Shown here: piece by piece, positions 18,476 through 26,819 of the stretch | How positions within the stretch are numbered: position 1 is the first letter of the stretch | Layout of the letters: each line of letters opens with the position of its first letter | Assembly: GCF_946479755.1 (NCBI RefSeq) | Contig: NZ_CAMLHC010000033.1 | Location: 19,750-83,749 of the forward strand | Length of the DNA stretch: 64,000 nucleotides | DNA from: an uncultured Chitinophaga sp. | GTDB taxonomy: Bacteria > Bacteroidota > Bacteroidia > Chitinophagales > Chitinophagaceae | Reading direction: 5' to 3' | Program-made: the position numbers and the translations under genes | The notes under the pieces: model-generated | The model's database searches: none | Seen by the model: the letters and a program-made list of their open reading frames with translations, nothing else | What the model was told of the DNA's origin: nothing

Positions 18476-18826
18476 ATGCTCACCATCGCCCTCGAACAAG
18501 CTGCTTTCCGCGCCTATCATGGCCTTTACCCGGAAGAAACCGTGATCGGCAACGATTTCCTGCTCGATATATCCGTTCGTATACCTGGCTCCGTTGCCAT
18601 CGATGACCTCACGGATACGGTCAACTACCAGGGGATCTATGAAATAGCAAAAGCTATCATGGCACAGCCCAAACCCTTGCTGGAAGAAGTAGTATATGCC
18701 CTCACAGACGCCCTCAGAGAACGGTACCCCTCCATTCAGCATAGCACCGTTACCCTCCGGAAACTGAACCCACCCATGGGTGCCAGTGTCCGTAACTCCC
18801 TGGTGTCACTGGCAAAGGACTACTAA
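18476..18826 (+). CDS. folB: Dihydroneopterin aldolase
   Basis: FolB converts dihydroneopterin to 6-hydroxymethyl-dihydropterin and glycolaldehyde in folate synthesis. The 116-aa protein is family length and shows ALEQAAFRAYHGLYPEE (the pterin-site helix with YHG), GNDFLLDISV, the DDLTDTVNYQGIYEI segment and the catalytic-region lysine in VTLRKLNPPMG. ATG at 18476 is chosen. A TTG nine bases earlier is in frame but lies in the end of the inverted repeat. Confidence 0.92.
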   Translation: MLTIALEQAAFRAYHGLYPEETVIGNDFLLDISVRIPGSVAIDDLTDTVNYQGIYEIAKAIMAQPKPLLEEVVYALTDALRERYPSIQHSTVTLRKLNPPMGASVRNSLVSLAKDY

Positions 18827-18921
18827 AATACACGGCCGCCCCGCGCTAATTATTTGTAATTTTCGTAGATTTATAGCAACAAGTAAATCAAGCATTTCTT
18901 ACCCTGCTAAAAACCAGTCCT

Positions 18922-19677
18922 ATGATGAAACGGATTCTGACAATTTCATTCCTGCTCTGCGCTGTATTATTTGCAAAAGCCCAATCGGTGGATGAAATGG
19001 TGGAACAGGCCAGGCAGCTGGAGTTGCAAATGAAGGAAGAAGCCGCACTGGAAAAGGACAAGGAAATACTGAAAATACAACCCGGCGAAATAAAGGCACT
19101 GAACCAGGCCAGCCAGATGTGCTCCCGCATCGGGAACCGTCAGAAAGATAAAAGCGCTAAAACAAACTATTTCAATCAGGCTAAAACATATGCACAGTCG
19201 GCCCTGAAAGTGGACCCGAACAATGCAGACGCCAATCTCGCTATGGCCGTAGCCATGGGACGTATGGCCCTCATCTCCGGTGCCAAGGAAAAAGTAGCGG
19301 CTTCCAAAGATGTCAAGAAATACGCTGAACTGGCGATTAAATTCAATCCTAACCTCGCACAGGCCTACCATGTGCTGGGCAAATGGAACTATGAAGTGGC
19401 CAACCTCAACGTGTTCGAAAGAGGCGCCGCTAAAATGCTCTTCGGCGGCCTGCCGGACGGCTCCCTGAAAAATTCCATTGCCAACTATGAAAAATGCCGG
19501 CAGCTGGACCCATCCTTTCTGCTCAATTATTACGAACTGGCCCGCGCCTATAAGGCCGACGACCAGCAGGACAAAGCCATCGAAGTGCTGAAAAAAGCCC
19601 TGTCACTCCGCAGTATCTACCAGGATGACGCCAGCATCAAAGCTGATTGCAAAAAAATGCTGGACGATCTGCAGTAA
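18922..19677 (+). CDS. Exported tetratricopeptide-repeat protein
   Basis: A 251-aa protein with signal peptide MMKRILTISFLLCAVLFAKAQ. The body is all-helical with TPR-like pairs: YAQSALKVDPNNADANLAMAVAMGRM, YAELAIKFNPNLAQAYHVLGKWNYEV and YELARAYKADDQQDKAIEVLKKALSL, each in the spacing of a 34-residue repeat. Such proteins usually hold partners together in the periplasm; no specific function can be given. It is convergent with the MATE gene, with only four bases between stop codons. Confidence 0.75.
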   Translation: MMKRILTISFLLCAVLFAKAQSVDEMVEQARQLELQMKEEAALEKDKEILKIQPGEIKALNQASQMCSRIGNRQKDKSAKTNYFNQAKTYAQSALKVDPNNADANLAMAVAMGRMALISGAKEKVAASKDVKKYAELAIKFNPNLAQAYHVLGKWNYEVANLNVFERGAAKMLFGGLPDGSLKNSIANYEKCRQLDPSFLLNYYELARAYKADDQQDKAIEVLKKALSLRSIYQDDASIKADCKKMLDDLQ

Positions 19678-19681
19678 TAAA

Positions 19682-21013
19682 TCAGATCACCTTCCCTTTC
19701 CATTTACCACTTTTCAGATACCAGGCGCTGAGTCCGAATATCAGTATCCAGTAAATGAAATCCGCACCCCATGCAAGATGCAGCGGGCTGCGCATCCTTT
19801 CTATCACAATATCGCAATAGATCATATAACCCACCACGGCCGTACACTCGGTCAGGAGGTTCATCCGCGTATTGCCGGTGCCGGTCACCCCGCTGAGCAC
19901 TACCGCCGCTACCGCCATCAGCAATGTGCTGAGGGTGATGATCCGGATAGACGGGATAGCCGCCGTGATCAGCGTGGCGTCGTTGGTATAAATATGCAGC
20001 AGGGTATAGGGGAAGAGGTTCACCAATATACAGATGACAGTGGCGCAACCGAGACTGATGGCCACAATGTTTTTAATGACCTTGAATACAAGGTGCTCCT
20101 TGCCCTGCCCGATAATATTGCTCACCATCGTATTGCAGGTGGCCGCCAGCGCCCAGGTGAAAATGCCGAAAAAGCCGAAAATACTGCGCAGCATATTGGA
20201 AATGGCCAACGGCCGCTCTCCCAGGTGCTCGATGAAAATAAAGAAGACAAACCAGCTGCCAATGCTGAAAAGAAACTGTACGATCAGCGGCGCAGACACG
20301 TTCAGTATATTCCGGATAATCTCCCATCGGGGCTTCAGGTAGGTAAATAAGCTATAGCGGATATGGTACTTTTTCAGGAAAATGATACTGAAAGCCACCG
20401 AACAGCCGGTGATCTCCGCGATGATAGACGCAATCGCCGCCCCGTTCAGCCCAAGGGCCGGCAGTCCCAGCTTCCCGAAAATCAGCGTATAGTCGAAGAA
20501 GATATTGACCGTTTCCTGGCACAGCGAGGTGACGGCCAGCACCCGGGAGTTGCCGCTGCCGATGTAAAAGGCATTGGCCATGCTCAGCATCATCAGGAAG
20601 GGCAGTCCCCAGATACGGATACGGATGAACGAAACCGCGGCGGAAAGGATCTCCTGGTTGTGCAGTGTTTTGGAGAAAAAGTAAGGCGCTACCGCCAGGG
20701 TTATCAGGATGGCCGTCAGGGCAAAGACGGTGCCCACCTCCAGCCCGTTGGCGAAAAGCTGGCCGATGCTGCTGAACTGCTGCTGCCCCGCACGGCGGGC
20801 TATCAGCACCTGCAGACCGTTGTTAAGCCCGTAAGCGATCATATACATTACCAGGTAATAGATACCGGCAATACCGTTGGCCGCCAGCTCCAGCTCGCCC
20901 AGCCGGCCCAGGAAAGCGGTGTTGGTCATGTGGTTAAACTGAGGGATAATCAGTGCCAGGCATATAGGGGCGGCGATTTTAATGATCTGCCGGTTGTTAA
21001 CTTCGAGTTGCAT
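19682..21013 (-). CDS. MATE-family multidrug/metabolite exporter
   Basis: A 443-aa inner-membrane protein with about 12 hydrophobic spans in two homologous halves. Its start (IIKIAAPICLALIIPQFNHMTNTAFLGRLG) and the middle ICLALI/CQETVNIFFDYTLIFG segments are typical of MATE transporters, which expel cationic drugs or metabolites using a Na+ or H+ gradient. ATG at 21013 is preferred over 21046 because a -7 element TATCTTTG (21051-21044) would leave the longer form with almost no leader. Substrate is unknown. Confidence 0.88.
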   Translation of the reverse strand: MQLEVNNRQIIKIAAPICLALIIPQFNHMTNTAFLGRLGELELAANGIAGIYYLVMYMIAYGLNNGLQVLIARRAGQQQFSSIGQLFANGLEVGTVFALTAILITLAVAPYFFSKTLHNQEILSAAVSFIRIRIWGLPFLMMLSMANAFYIGSGNSRVLAVTSLCQETVNIFFDYTLIFGKLGLPALGLNGAAIASIIAEITGCSVAFSIIFLKKYHIRYSLFTYLKPRWEIIRNILNVSAPLIVQFLFSIGSWFVFFIFIEHLGERPLAISNMLRSIFGFFGIFTWALAATCNTMVSNIIGQGKEHLVFKVIKNIVAISLGCATVICILVNLFPYTLLHIYTNDATLITAAIPSIRIITLSTLLMAVAAVVLSGVTGTGNTRMNLLTECTAVVGYMIYCDIVIERMRSPLHLAWGADFIYWILIFGLSAWYLKSGKWKGKVI

Positions 21014-21043
21014 CGTGAAATGGGTCTGATATTCATCAAAAAA

Positions 21044-21074
21044 CAAAGATATAGCCTCACCAATTCACTAAAAA
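21044..21074 (-). promoter_or_regulatory. Probable MATE gene promoter
   Basis: On the minus strand, TTTT (21074-21071), 19 bp, TATCTTTG (21051-21044): a perfect -7 element and three of four bases at -33. It supports the start at 21013. Confidence 0.5.
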
Positions 21075-21107
21075 GATTATTATTGTAATTCATTTGAATG
21101 GTAAAAT

Positions 21108-21983
21108 ATGCCCGTGGCTTACAACATCCATCCTGCATTTACAGTAGATGATGAAACCTTACTGGAGACCGATCTTACCGCCTGCCACCTGCTGGTGCTG
21201 GTAGGTAGCGGTACTTTCAGTTATGTGGTGTTTGATCCCGCAGCGAAAAAATTCCTGGCGCTTAAATCCTATCATTTCCAGCCTCAGAAACTGGCAGTGG
21301 CCGACCTGGAGATGATAGAAGAGGTGTTCGACGCAGACAAACTGCTGTTTACCGCCTTCAAATCCATACTGCTGGCTTTTGACACCGGCGGGGGCGTACT
21401 GGTGCCACAGGTATATTACATGCCTTCTCTGAAAAAAGAATACCTCCACCTGTCACAACCCGAGAAAATGCAGGAGGCCATCCTGGCCGATCTGATGCCG
21501 GGACAACCGATGGTGAACATCTTCAGCGTGGACAAAGACCTGCTGGGGTTCCTGCGCAAGGAATTTTCCACCGACCTGGTGGTTCATGCCAATTCGGCCC
21601 TGTTGCAGGCCTATCCGCAGGACCTGGACTACCGTGCGGCTGAAGGGATCGCTTTTGTGCATGTGCAGCGGCATACCTTTACCCTCACCATCTATGTGAA
21701 CGGCAAACTCCTGATCCAGCAGGACGGCGAATACCAGGCCGGCCTGGATGTAGTGTACCAGCTGGTCAATACCCTGCGGCAGCTGGGACTGGACGAGCGG
21801 CAGGTGAAAGTGAAACTGGGAGGAGTGGTAGCTACCGACAGCGTAGTATACCAGGAGATGTATAAATTCATACCCAGCCTGGAATGGGTACAACGATTGC
21901 CGGGATTCAGCTATGTTACGCCCATGCAGGAAATCCCGGGCTATTATTTTCATAACCTGTATGCGTTAGCATTATGCGTATAA
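21108..21983 (+). CDS. DUF3822-family protein
   Basis: The 291-aa cytoplasmic protein matches the DUF3822 family, known mainly from Bacteroidota and normally encoded directly upstream of rsmD. It has an actin/ASKHA-like flavour: LLVLVGSGTFSYVVFD near the start and, in the second half, AFVHVQRHTFTLTIYVNGKLLIQQD followed by GGVVATDS. Function is not known. Its 3' end overlaps the rsmD start by 10 bp, implying translational coupling. Confidence 0.82.
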   Translation: MPVAYNIHPAFTVDDETLLETDLTACHLLVLVGSGTFSYVVFDPAAKKFLALKSYHFQPQKLAVADLEMIEEVFDADKLLFTAFKSILLAFDTGGGVLVPQVYYMPSLKKEYLHLSQPEKMQEAILADLMPGQPMVNIFSVDKDLLGFLRKEFSTDLVVHANSALLQAYPQDLDYRAAEGIAFVHVQRHTFTLTIYVNGKLLIQQDGEYQAGLDVVYQLVNTLRQLGLDERQVKVKLGGVVATDSVVYQEMYKFIPSLEWVQRLPGFSYVTPMQEIPGYYFHNLYALALCV

Positions 21984-22528
21984 TCGGAGGAGAACGTGGG
22001 GGCAGAAAGATACAACCGCCTGCAAAAATGCCTAATACAAGGCCAACAACAGACATTGCCAAAGGCGGACTGTTTAATATCATTGAGAACAACCTGGATA
22101 TTCCTTCTTTAAAAACACTCGATATTTTTGGCGGTACCGGCAGCATCAGCTATGAGCTGGCTTCCAGGGGCGCCACCAATATGACCATCGTGGAGAAAGA
22201 CCCGTCGATGGCCGAATTTATTACGAAAACAGCGCAGTTGCTGGAGATACCCACCCTGAAAGTAATACGGATGGATGTTTTTAAGTACCTGCAGCAATGC
22301 ACTGAAAAATTCGATTTCATTTTTGCCGACCCGCCTTATGCCATGGACGCCATGTACAAACTGCCGGGGATCATTTTTGAGCAGCAACTACTCAACCCCG
22401 AAGGCTGGCTGGTCATAGAACATACCCGGCAGAACGATTTCCGGGACTATAGTTATTACCGCTCCGAAAGGAGCTACGGCGGTACCACCTTCTCGATCTT
22501 TATCAACCGGGAAGAGCTGAAACGCTGA
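21974..22528 (+). CDS. rsmD: 16S rRNA (guanine(966)-N2)-methyltransferase RsmD
   Basis: RsmD methylates G966 of 16S rRNA in the assembling small subunit using SAM. The 184-aa protein begins MRIIGGERGGRKIQPP and has TRPTTDIAKGGLFNI, the SAM-binding LDIFGGTGSISYELASRGA and the N-methyltransferase catalytic DPPY in FADPPYAMD. It overlaps the DUF3822 gene and precedes coaD by 27 bp, forming one operon. Confidence 0.95.
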   Translation: MRIIGGERGGRKIQPPAKMPNTRPTTDIAKGGLFNIIENNLDIPSLKTLDIFGGTGSISYELASRGATNMTIVEKDPSMAEFITKTAQLLEIPTLKVIRMDVFKYLQQCTEKFDFIFADPPYAMDAMYKLPGIIFEQQLLNPEGWLVIEHTRQNDFRDYSYYRSERSYGGTTFSIFINREELKR

Positions 22529-22555
22529 TCCGTTATCTTAAATAATCAACTTTTC

Positions 22556-23032
22556 ATGAGGACTTGTTTATTTCCGGGCACCTTCGATCCCATTACGCTG
22601 GGCCATACCGATATCATCAACCGGGGGCTGGACCTGTTCGACCGCCTGGTGGTGGGCATCGGCACCAACAGCAGCAAAACGCCCATGTTTGCACTGGAGG
22701 AGCGTATCGCCTGGATCAGGGAGATCTATAAAGACGACCCGAGAGTGGAAGTATCCGTCTACAAGGGACTTACCATCAACTTCTGCAAGGAAATCGGGGC
22801 CAATTTCATCCTGCGTGGCATCCGGTATGTGAGCGACTTCGAGTATGAAAAGGCCATCGCTGACGTGAACCGGACCATCGCTCCTGAGATAGAAACGATT
22901 TTTCTGACCACCACGCCGCAGTATTCCAGCGTAGCCTCTACACTGGTGCGGGACATCTACCGCAATGGGGGCGATGTGGAACCTTTCCTGCACAAAGTAG
23001 TGCTGGAAGGACTGAAACAACATAAGCTATAA
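22556..23032 (+). CDS. coaD: Phosphopantetheine adenylyltransferase
   Basis: CoaD transfers AMP to 4'-phosphopantetheine, the fourth step of CoA synthesis. The 158-aa protein has the nucleotidyltransferase motif in FPGTFDPITLGHTDII (TxGH near residues 15-18), the phosphopantetheine-site FILRGIRYVSDFEYE and the second motif in YSSVASTLVRDI. It is the third gene of the DUF3822-rsmD-coaD-thioesterase operon. Confidence 0.96.
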   Translation: MRTCLFPGTFDPITLGHTDIINRGLDLFDRLVVGIGTNSSKTPMFALEERIAWIREIYKDDPRVEVSVYKGLTINFCKEIGANFILRGIRYVSDFEYEKAIADVNRTIAPEIETIFLTTTPQYSSVASTLVRDIYRNGGDVEPFLHKVVLEGLKQHKL

Positions 23033-23049
23033 CTGATAAAGTACTTACT

Positions 23050-23481
23050 ATGAAAGCGATCTGGCATTCCCTGGACGTATCCCTGGACACGCTCAATGAG
23101 CTGGGGGAAAATACGATGGGAGCATACCTGGGAATGGAGTTTACAGAAATAGGACCGGATTACCTGAAAATGATGATGCCGGTAGACCACCGTACCAAAC
23201 AGCCTTATGGACTGTTGCATGGCGGCGCTTCTGTAGCTCTCGCGGAAACCGTGGGCAGCATGGCCTCCGCGTTGATCATCGACCCGGAAAAACAAATGTG
23301 TGTGGGAATGGAAATAAGCGCCAACCACCTGCGGGCGGTGAAAGAAGGGTATGTACATGCCATCGCCCGACCACTGCATATAGGCGCTACCAGTCATGTG
23401 TGGGATATCCGTATCACGGACGACCAGCATAAGCTAATCTGCGTGAGCCGGCTGACCATGGCTATTCTCGCTAAAAGATAA
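23050..23481 (+). CDS. Hotdog-fold acyl-CoA thioesterase (PaaI/MenI-like)
   Basis: The 143-aa protein is a single hotdog domain. It has LLHGGASVALAETVGSMAS with the central-helix Glu acting as catalytic base, and VGMEISANHLRAVKEGYVHAIARPLHIG, as in 1,4-dihydroxy-2-naphthoyl-CoA thioesterases and YdiI. The precise acyl-CoA cannot be read from sequence; a menaquinone-pathway role is likely in this phylum but not shown by context. It is the last gene of the operon with coaD and its stop codon overlaps the inverted repeat at 23480. Confidence 0.85.
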   Translation: MKAIWHSLDVSLDTLNELGENTMGAYLGMEFTEIGPDYLKMMMPVDHRTKQPYGLLHGGASVALAETVGSMASALIIDPEKQMCVGMEISANHLRAVKEGYVHAIARPLHIGATSHVWDIRITDDQHKLICVSRLTMAILAKR

Positions 23482-23585
23482 TTACGGATTACGAATTGAG
23501 GGCTCCCTTTTTGGAAAGGTTATTAAATAACCGTACCATGAGACAGCCCACAATTCGTAATTCGTAATCCGTAATTCGCAATTAC
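23480..23585. repeat. Inverted repeat of 7-bp units between convergent stop codons
   Basis: The left arm 23480-23504 (25 nt) is complementary to 23545-23576 (32 nt) apart from one mismatch and exactly one extra TTCGTAA heptamer in the right arm. The left arm begins in the thioesterase TAA. The right arm and its extension run into the stop of the convergent Nudix gene (23582-23584). It probably serves as terminator for both genes. Confidence 0.8.
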
Positions 23586-24202
23586 ATCCCTTCCGCTTTG
23601 AATACTTCCCGGATGTTTTCGTAGGAGAATTTGAGGTACTTCTCTACGTTTTCCGGTTTTATCCATTCTATATCCTGGATATCTTCTTCAATCTGTGGCA
23701 CGGTCAGTTCCGTACCGGTGAACTGCATCCGGTACCAATGGGTGTGTTTCAGTACTTTCTTTGTCTTCATGGGATAGTAGTGAAACGTTTCCGTGATTTT
23801 ATGGGTCAGGGCGATGGTATGCAGCCCGGTTTCCTCCGCTACTTCACGGACGGCGCAGGTTTCGAGGTCTTCACCAGGGTCCTGTTTGCCTTTGGGGAGG
23901 TCCCATTTCCCTCTGCGGAACATCATCAGCACTTCGCCGGCAGGATTGGTGATCAGCCCCCCGGCCGCCACCAGCACCGTAAAGTGGAGAGACACCTTTT
24001 TAAATAACTGCTTCACATCGTCGGTGATAAACACTGCTGCATCCTTTTTCCCTTCTTCCATTTTCTGCAACACTTTGGTTATCTTCTCCGTGTCAGGGTT
24101 CAGGTAAACCTTGGCCCCGTTGATGCCTGCCGGTATGTTTTGTTCACTTTCGCTGATAATGAGGGGGCGCTCATTCAGATAGATCGTCATGTTTGCTTGC
24201 AT
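23582..24202 (-). CDS. Nudix hydrolase
   Basis: A 206-aa protein with an exact Nudix box (GX5EX7REUXEEXGU) spanning residues 105-127, including REVAEETGL. The box is preceded by AAGGLITNPAGEVLMMFRRGKWDLPKGK, the usual entry. Members hydrolyse nucleoside diphosphates linked to other groups; the substrate here is unknown. An extra ~70-residue N-terminal domain precedes the core. Two ATGs are possible: 24202 and 24190. The perfect -7 element TAAATTTG at 24214-24207 would make the longer form leaderless, so 24190 may be the real start. Confidence 0.9.
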   Translation of the reverse strand: MQANMTIYLNERPLIISESEQNIPAGINGAKVYLNPDTEKITKVLQKMEEGKKDAAVFITDDVKQLFKKVSLHFTVLVAAGGLITNPAGEVLMMFRRGKWDLPKGKQDPGEDLETCAVREVAEETGLHTIALTHKITETFHYYPMKTKKVLKHTHWYRMQFTGTELTVPQIEEDIQDIEWIKPENVEKYLKFSYENIREVFKAEGM

Positions 24203-24214
24203 GATACAAATTTA

Positions 24215-24305
24215 TACATTTGGCGATTCCGCTATTTAGATATTTAAAGAATTAATGGAAACGCACCGACCGGTAAATATCTAAATGGCTAAATAACCAA
24301 ATGTT
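24215..24305. repeat. Imperfect inverted repeat of ~8-bp units between divergent Nudix and pyrE genes
   Basis: GCTATTTAGATATTTA (24231-24246) pairs with 24274-24289 in 15 of 16 positions, and weaker pairing continues outward to ATTTGG / CCAAAT. Units of the type CTAAATNN recur in the right arm. It is of the same construction as the repeats at 10499 and 23480 but unrelated in sequence. Confidence 0.65.
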
Positions 24306-24306
24306 T

Positions 24307-24314
24307 TAACTTTG
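24307..24314 (+). promoter_or_regulatory. -7 element of pyrE
   Basis: TAACTTTG is a perfect TAnnTTTG and ends seven bases before the pyrE ATG at 24322. No TTTG lies at the right distance upstream. Transcription from here would give an essentially leaderless mRNA. Confidence 0.5.
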
Positions 24315-24321
24315 GCGCCGT

Positions 24322-24957
24322 ATGAGTACAGTAAGCGAAAAACAAGTGGCAGAAAAACTGCTGCAGGTGCAGGCCGTAAAGTTGAGCCCTGCCCAGCCTT
24401 TTACATGGGCCTCCGGATGGAAATCCCCCATCTATTGCGATAACCGGAAGCTGTTGTCCTTTCCATATGTGCGGGACTATATCAAATCTGAGTTGTGCAA
24501 TACCGTTTTTGAAACCTACCCGGATGCTGCGGTCATCGCTGGTGTGGCTACTGCCGGTATTCCCCATGGCGCATTGGTGGCCGACCAGCTCAAGCTGCCG
24601 TTTATCTACGTTCGTTCCAAGCCGAAAGAACATGGAATGGGCAACCAGATCGAGGGCGTATTACAGCCTGGTCAGCAGGTGGTAGTGGTAGAAGACCTGA
24701 TCTCCACCGGTAAGAGCAGCCTCGAGGCGGTGCAGGCGATCCGCGCCGCCGGCGGCGAAGTGATCGGCATGGTGTCTATCTTCAACTATGGTTTTGACGT
24801 GGCGGTGAAAGCATTCGAAGCTGCCGGTGTACCGTTCAAATCGCTGAGCAACTACAACGCCATGATCGCGCTGGCAGAAGAGAAAGGCATTGTGTCCGGA
24901 GATGAGATCAGCACCTTACAGGCCTGGAGAACAGCGCCGGACCAATGGGGTAAATAG
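24322..24957 (+). CDS. pyrE: Orotate phosphoribosyltransferase
   Basis: PyrE joins orotate to PRPP to give OMP in pyrimidine synthesis. The 211-aa protein has FTWASGWKSPIYCDNR (orotate and phosphate-loop region), AGVATAGIPHGALVAD, the catalytic-loop KPKEHGMGNQIEG and the PRPP-binding motif VVVVEDLISTGKSS. It appears monocistronic. Confidence 0.96.
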   Translation: MSTVSEKQVAEKLLQVQAVKLSPAQPFTWASGWKSPIYCDNRKLLSFPYVRDYIKSELCNTVFETYPDAAVIAGVATAGIPHGALVADQLKLPFIYVRSKPKEHGMGNQIEGVLQPGQQVVVVEDLISTGKSSLEAVQAIRAAGGEVIGMVSIFNYGFDVAVKAFEAAGVPFKSLSNYNAMIALAEEKGIVSGDEISTLQAWRTAPDQWGK

Positions 24958-24999
24958 GATATTACTTTTTTTGTATATTCGGTTGTCAAAATCTATACT

Positions 25000-25374
25000 A
25001 TGCGTATCGTAAAATTAGTAATGCTGTTCCTGCTGGCGAGCGTAAGCGTGGCCATGGCCCAGCAGAAGAAAAAAGCCCTGCTGACTGCTAAGATCAGTAC
25101 GCCAACTGTGCAGTGTGAGTCCTGCAAAAACCGTATTGAAAGATACATGTCCCAGGAAGAAGGCGTGGAGTCTGTAAAAGTGGATTATAAAAAGCACGTG
25201 ACGACTGTCAAGTATTGGGATGACCGTACGAACATCGAAAACGTTAAAACGGGTATTGCCAATGCCGGTTATGACGCCGATAACGTAACTGCCAATCCGG
25301 AAAGCTACGCTAAGCTGCCCAAATGCTGCAAAAAGCCGGAAGATGGCGGCGGCATGGAAAAGAAAAAGCACTAA
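25000..25374 (+). CDS. Exported heavy-metal-associated (HMA) domain protein
   Basis: The 124-aa product has a signal peptide ending AMAQ (about residue 21) and then one HMA ferredoxin-like domain with metal-binding pair CESC (CxxC) in TVQCESCKNRIERYM, followed by VESVKVDYKKHVTTVKY. A second Cys pair, KCCKK, and a Lys/His-rich tail close the protein. It may bind copper or a similar thiophilic ion in the periplasm. A TATATTCG -7-like element lies 19 bp upstream of the ATG. Confidence 0.82.
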   Translation: MRIVKLVMLFLLASVSVAMAQQKKKALLTAKISTPTVQCESCKNRIERYMSQEEGVESVKVDYKKHVTTVKYWDDRTNIENVKTGIANAGYDADNVTANPESYAKLPKCCKKPEDGGGMEKKKH

Positions 25375-25392
25375 GTCTTTATATCATTGCAT

Positions 25393-25425
25393 CACCCGGG
25401 AAGTCTCCCTTCCCGGGTGTTTCTT
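25393..25425 (+). terminator. Intrinsic terminator after the HMA gene
   Basis: CACCCGGGA (25393-25401) and TCCCGGGTG (25411-25419) form a perfect 9-bp stem followed by TTTCTTT. Confidence 0.85.
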
Positions 25426-25485
25426 TAGCCTGTAATTCCCCATATTTCTCCCCGAATTGCCCGAATTGCTCAATTTTTCAACTTT

Positions 25486-26031
25486 TTGGCTATTTCCTGC
25501 ATTCTCTTTAACCCGTTCAAGCATCATTTAGGCGCATTGCAGCAGCTGCTGGCTACCGTATCGCCCGCTGATCTGCCGGCCGCCCTGCAGAAAATCGGGA
25601 CTTCCCAGATGGACATGTACACCGGCCACCTGTCACCGGAAGCTATTTTTGAGGAAATTATCTCACAGCTGGCAGCGCAGGAGATGCACCTGCCGGCTAC
25701 CTTCGCTGCCGCCACAGCGGCGCGGCAGGGATACCTGGAAGTAACGCTGTCGGATACCTCCCGCTGGGTGCTGCGACTATCGGATGATCCGGAACGGTAT
25801 ATCCATCTGCACCCGGGGCGGTACAGCCCACATACGCTGCGCATTAAAGCAGCAGCGCTGAAAACGGCCATGGCTTACAAAGCGGCAGCCGGGAACGGAC
25901 GCCTTAGCGGGGACCTGCTGCCGGACATGAACGCCGTCAGGGCCGTAGCGGGACTGTCGCCGGTGCGGAGCATCGACGATGCGCAACATCTGCTGAAAAT
26001 TATCGGGTTGATTTCAGCATCCGGGGGATAA
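25486..26031 (+). CDS. Unrecognised cytoplasmic protein
   Basis: An open frame of 181 codons with coding-like base use (GC-rich third positions such as gcgcaggagatgcacctgcc). The product is mostly helical, Ala/Leu-rich and without signal peptide or membrane span. It contains a central strand pair (GYLEVTLSDTSRWVLRLSD) and ends with a helical KTAMAYKAAAGN...DDAQHLLKIIGLI segment. I recognise no family. The start is TTG at 25486; the next in-frame ATG (25609) would remove a plausible N-terminal domain. It sits alone between terminators. Confidence 0.55.
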   Translation: MAISCILFNPFKHHLGALQQLLATVSPADLPAALQKIGTSQMDMYTGHLSPEAIFEEIISQLAAQEMHLPATFAAATAARQGYLEVTLSDTSRWVLRLSDDPERYIHLHPGRYSPHTLRIKAAALKTAMAYKAAAGNGRLSGDLLPDMNAVRAVAGLSPVRSIDDAQHLLKIIGLISASGG

Positions 26032-26250
26032 ACGCTCCTGGCCAGCATGTTATTCAAATCTTTTTTCATCGAAATTGTTATCGCTTCTGAGAATTGTCCT
26101 TTCCGGGCGACAATATTTGTTTGGTTTGAGTGGTGTTGGGAATACAGGTCCAGGCGCCCGAACTTCACATACTGAACTTACCGGCGCGCCAACGTCCCAA
26201 ACTTCCGGTCCCAACTTCGCGTGCCGCACACCCTTGCATTTCCGCTAAAT
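26032..26250. other. Intergenic stretch with repeated AACTTC motifs
   Basis: No open frame. The part 26155-26220 is low-complexity, with AACTTC-like hexamers (GAACTTC, GAACTTA, AAACTTCC, CAACTTC) at irregular spacing. It may be a decayed member of the short-unit repeat class seen elsewhere in the window. Confidence 0.4.
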
Positions 26251-26280
26251 AAAAAAAGCTCCGGGGCTTCCCGAAGCTTT
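26251..26280 (-). terminator. Intrinsic terminator after the LEA-type lipoprotein gene
   Basis: On the minus strand, AAAGCT and AGCTTT with inner CGGG/CCCG form a stem that ends in a run of seven T. A small perfect palindrome GACAGCCAGGCTGTC sits just before it (26283-26297). Confidence 0.85.
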
Positions 26281-26309
26281 CTGACAGCCAGGCTGTCGAT
26301 TTATCGTGG

Positions 26310-26328
26310 CCCGGGCTTTAGCCCCGGG
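26310..26328. repeat. CCCGGG palindrome, copy 2
   Basis: CCCGGG-CTTTAGC-CCCGGG begins 10 bp past the stop of the LEA-type gene and about 30 bp before its terminator, the same arrangement as copy 1 at 14117-14135. Confidence 0.75.
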
Positions 26329-26338
26329 AACTGTTCGT

Positions 26339-26794
26339 TTAGAAAAAATTCAGCGCCTGTTTGGTTTCGCATTTAATGGGGAAGGGGATGAAGATGCCGC
26401 CTTTGCCTACTTTGCAGTTACCGGTGGCTTTAATGGTGACTTCTTTGCTGGAGAAAGCGGTAAAGGCGTTCTTCAGCACATTGGCCATATTGACTTCCAG
26501 TTTCACCGGAAAATAAAAAGTGTCCTTTGCGGGGATGCTGATCATGGTGTCCTGGAGGGAGCGGCCTACTTCGGTATCGTCAAAATAGACATTGAAATTG
26601 GCGTCTTTTAGTTTCAACTGATAATTGTTCGGGTTGTAATATGCCAGGGTCAGCCGTACAATACTCTTGGACATACCCATCTCATCCATTTGCAGATTAG
26701 CAACTCTTACAAACTCCAAATCCTTCATTTTCTCGCATGAGCTCGTCAGCCCCCAGGTAGCGATAATGATCAAAATCAGACGGATCGTTTTCAT
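26339..26794 (-). CDS. LEA type 2-like lipoprotein
   Basis: The 151-aa product has a signal peptide with lipobox LTSSC (Cys20). The mature part resembles the WHy/LEA_2 beta-sandwich: VRVANLQMDEMGMSKSIVRLTLAYYNPNNYQLKLKDANFNVYFDD in pieces, with the hallmark YNPN, then AKDTFYFPVKLEVNM and VTIKATGNCKVGKGGIFIPFPI. The role of bacterial members is not established, though stress protection has been proposed. It has a textbook promoter at 26820-26850. Confidence 0.8.
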   Translation of the reverse strand: MKTIRLILIIIATWGLTSSCEKMKDLEFVRVANLQMDEMGMSKSIVRLTLAYYNPNNYQLKLKDANFNVYFDDTEVGRSLQDTMISIPAKDTFYFPVKLEVNMANVLKNAFTAFSSKEVTIKATGNCKVGKGGIFIPFPIKCETKQALNFF

Positions 26795-26819
26795 TGTTTA
26801 TCGGTGAACTTTTAATCTT

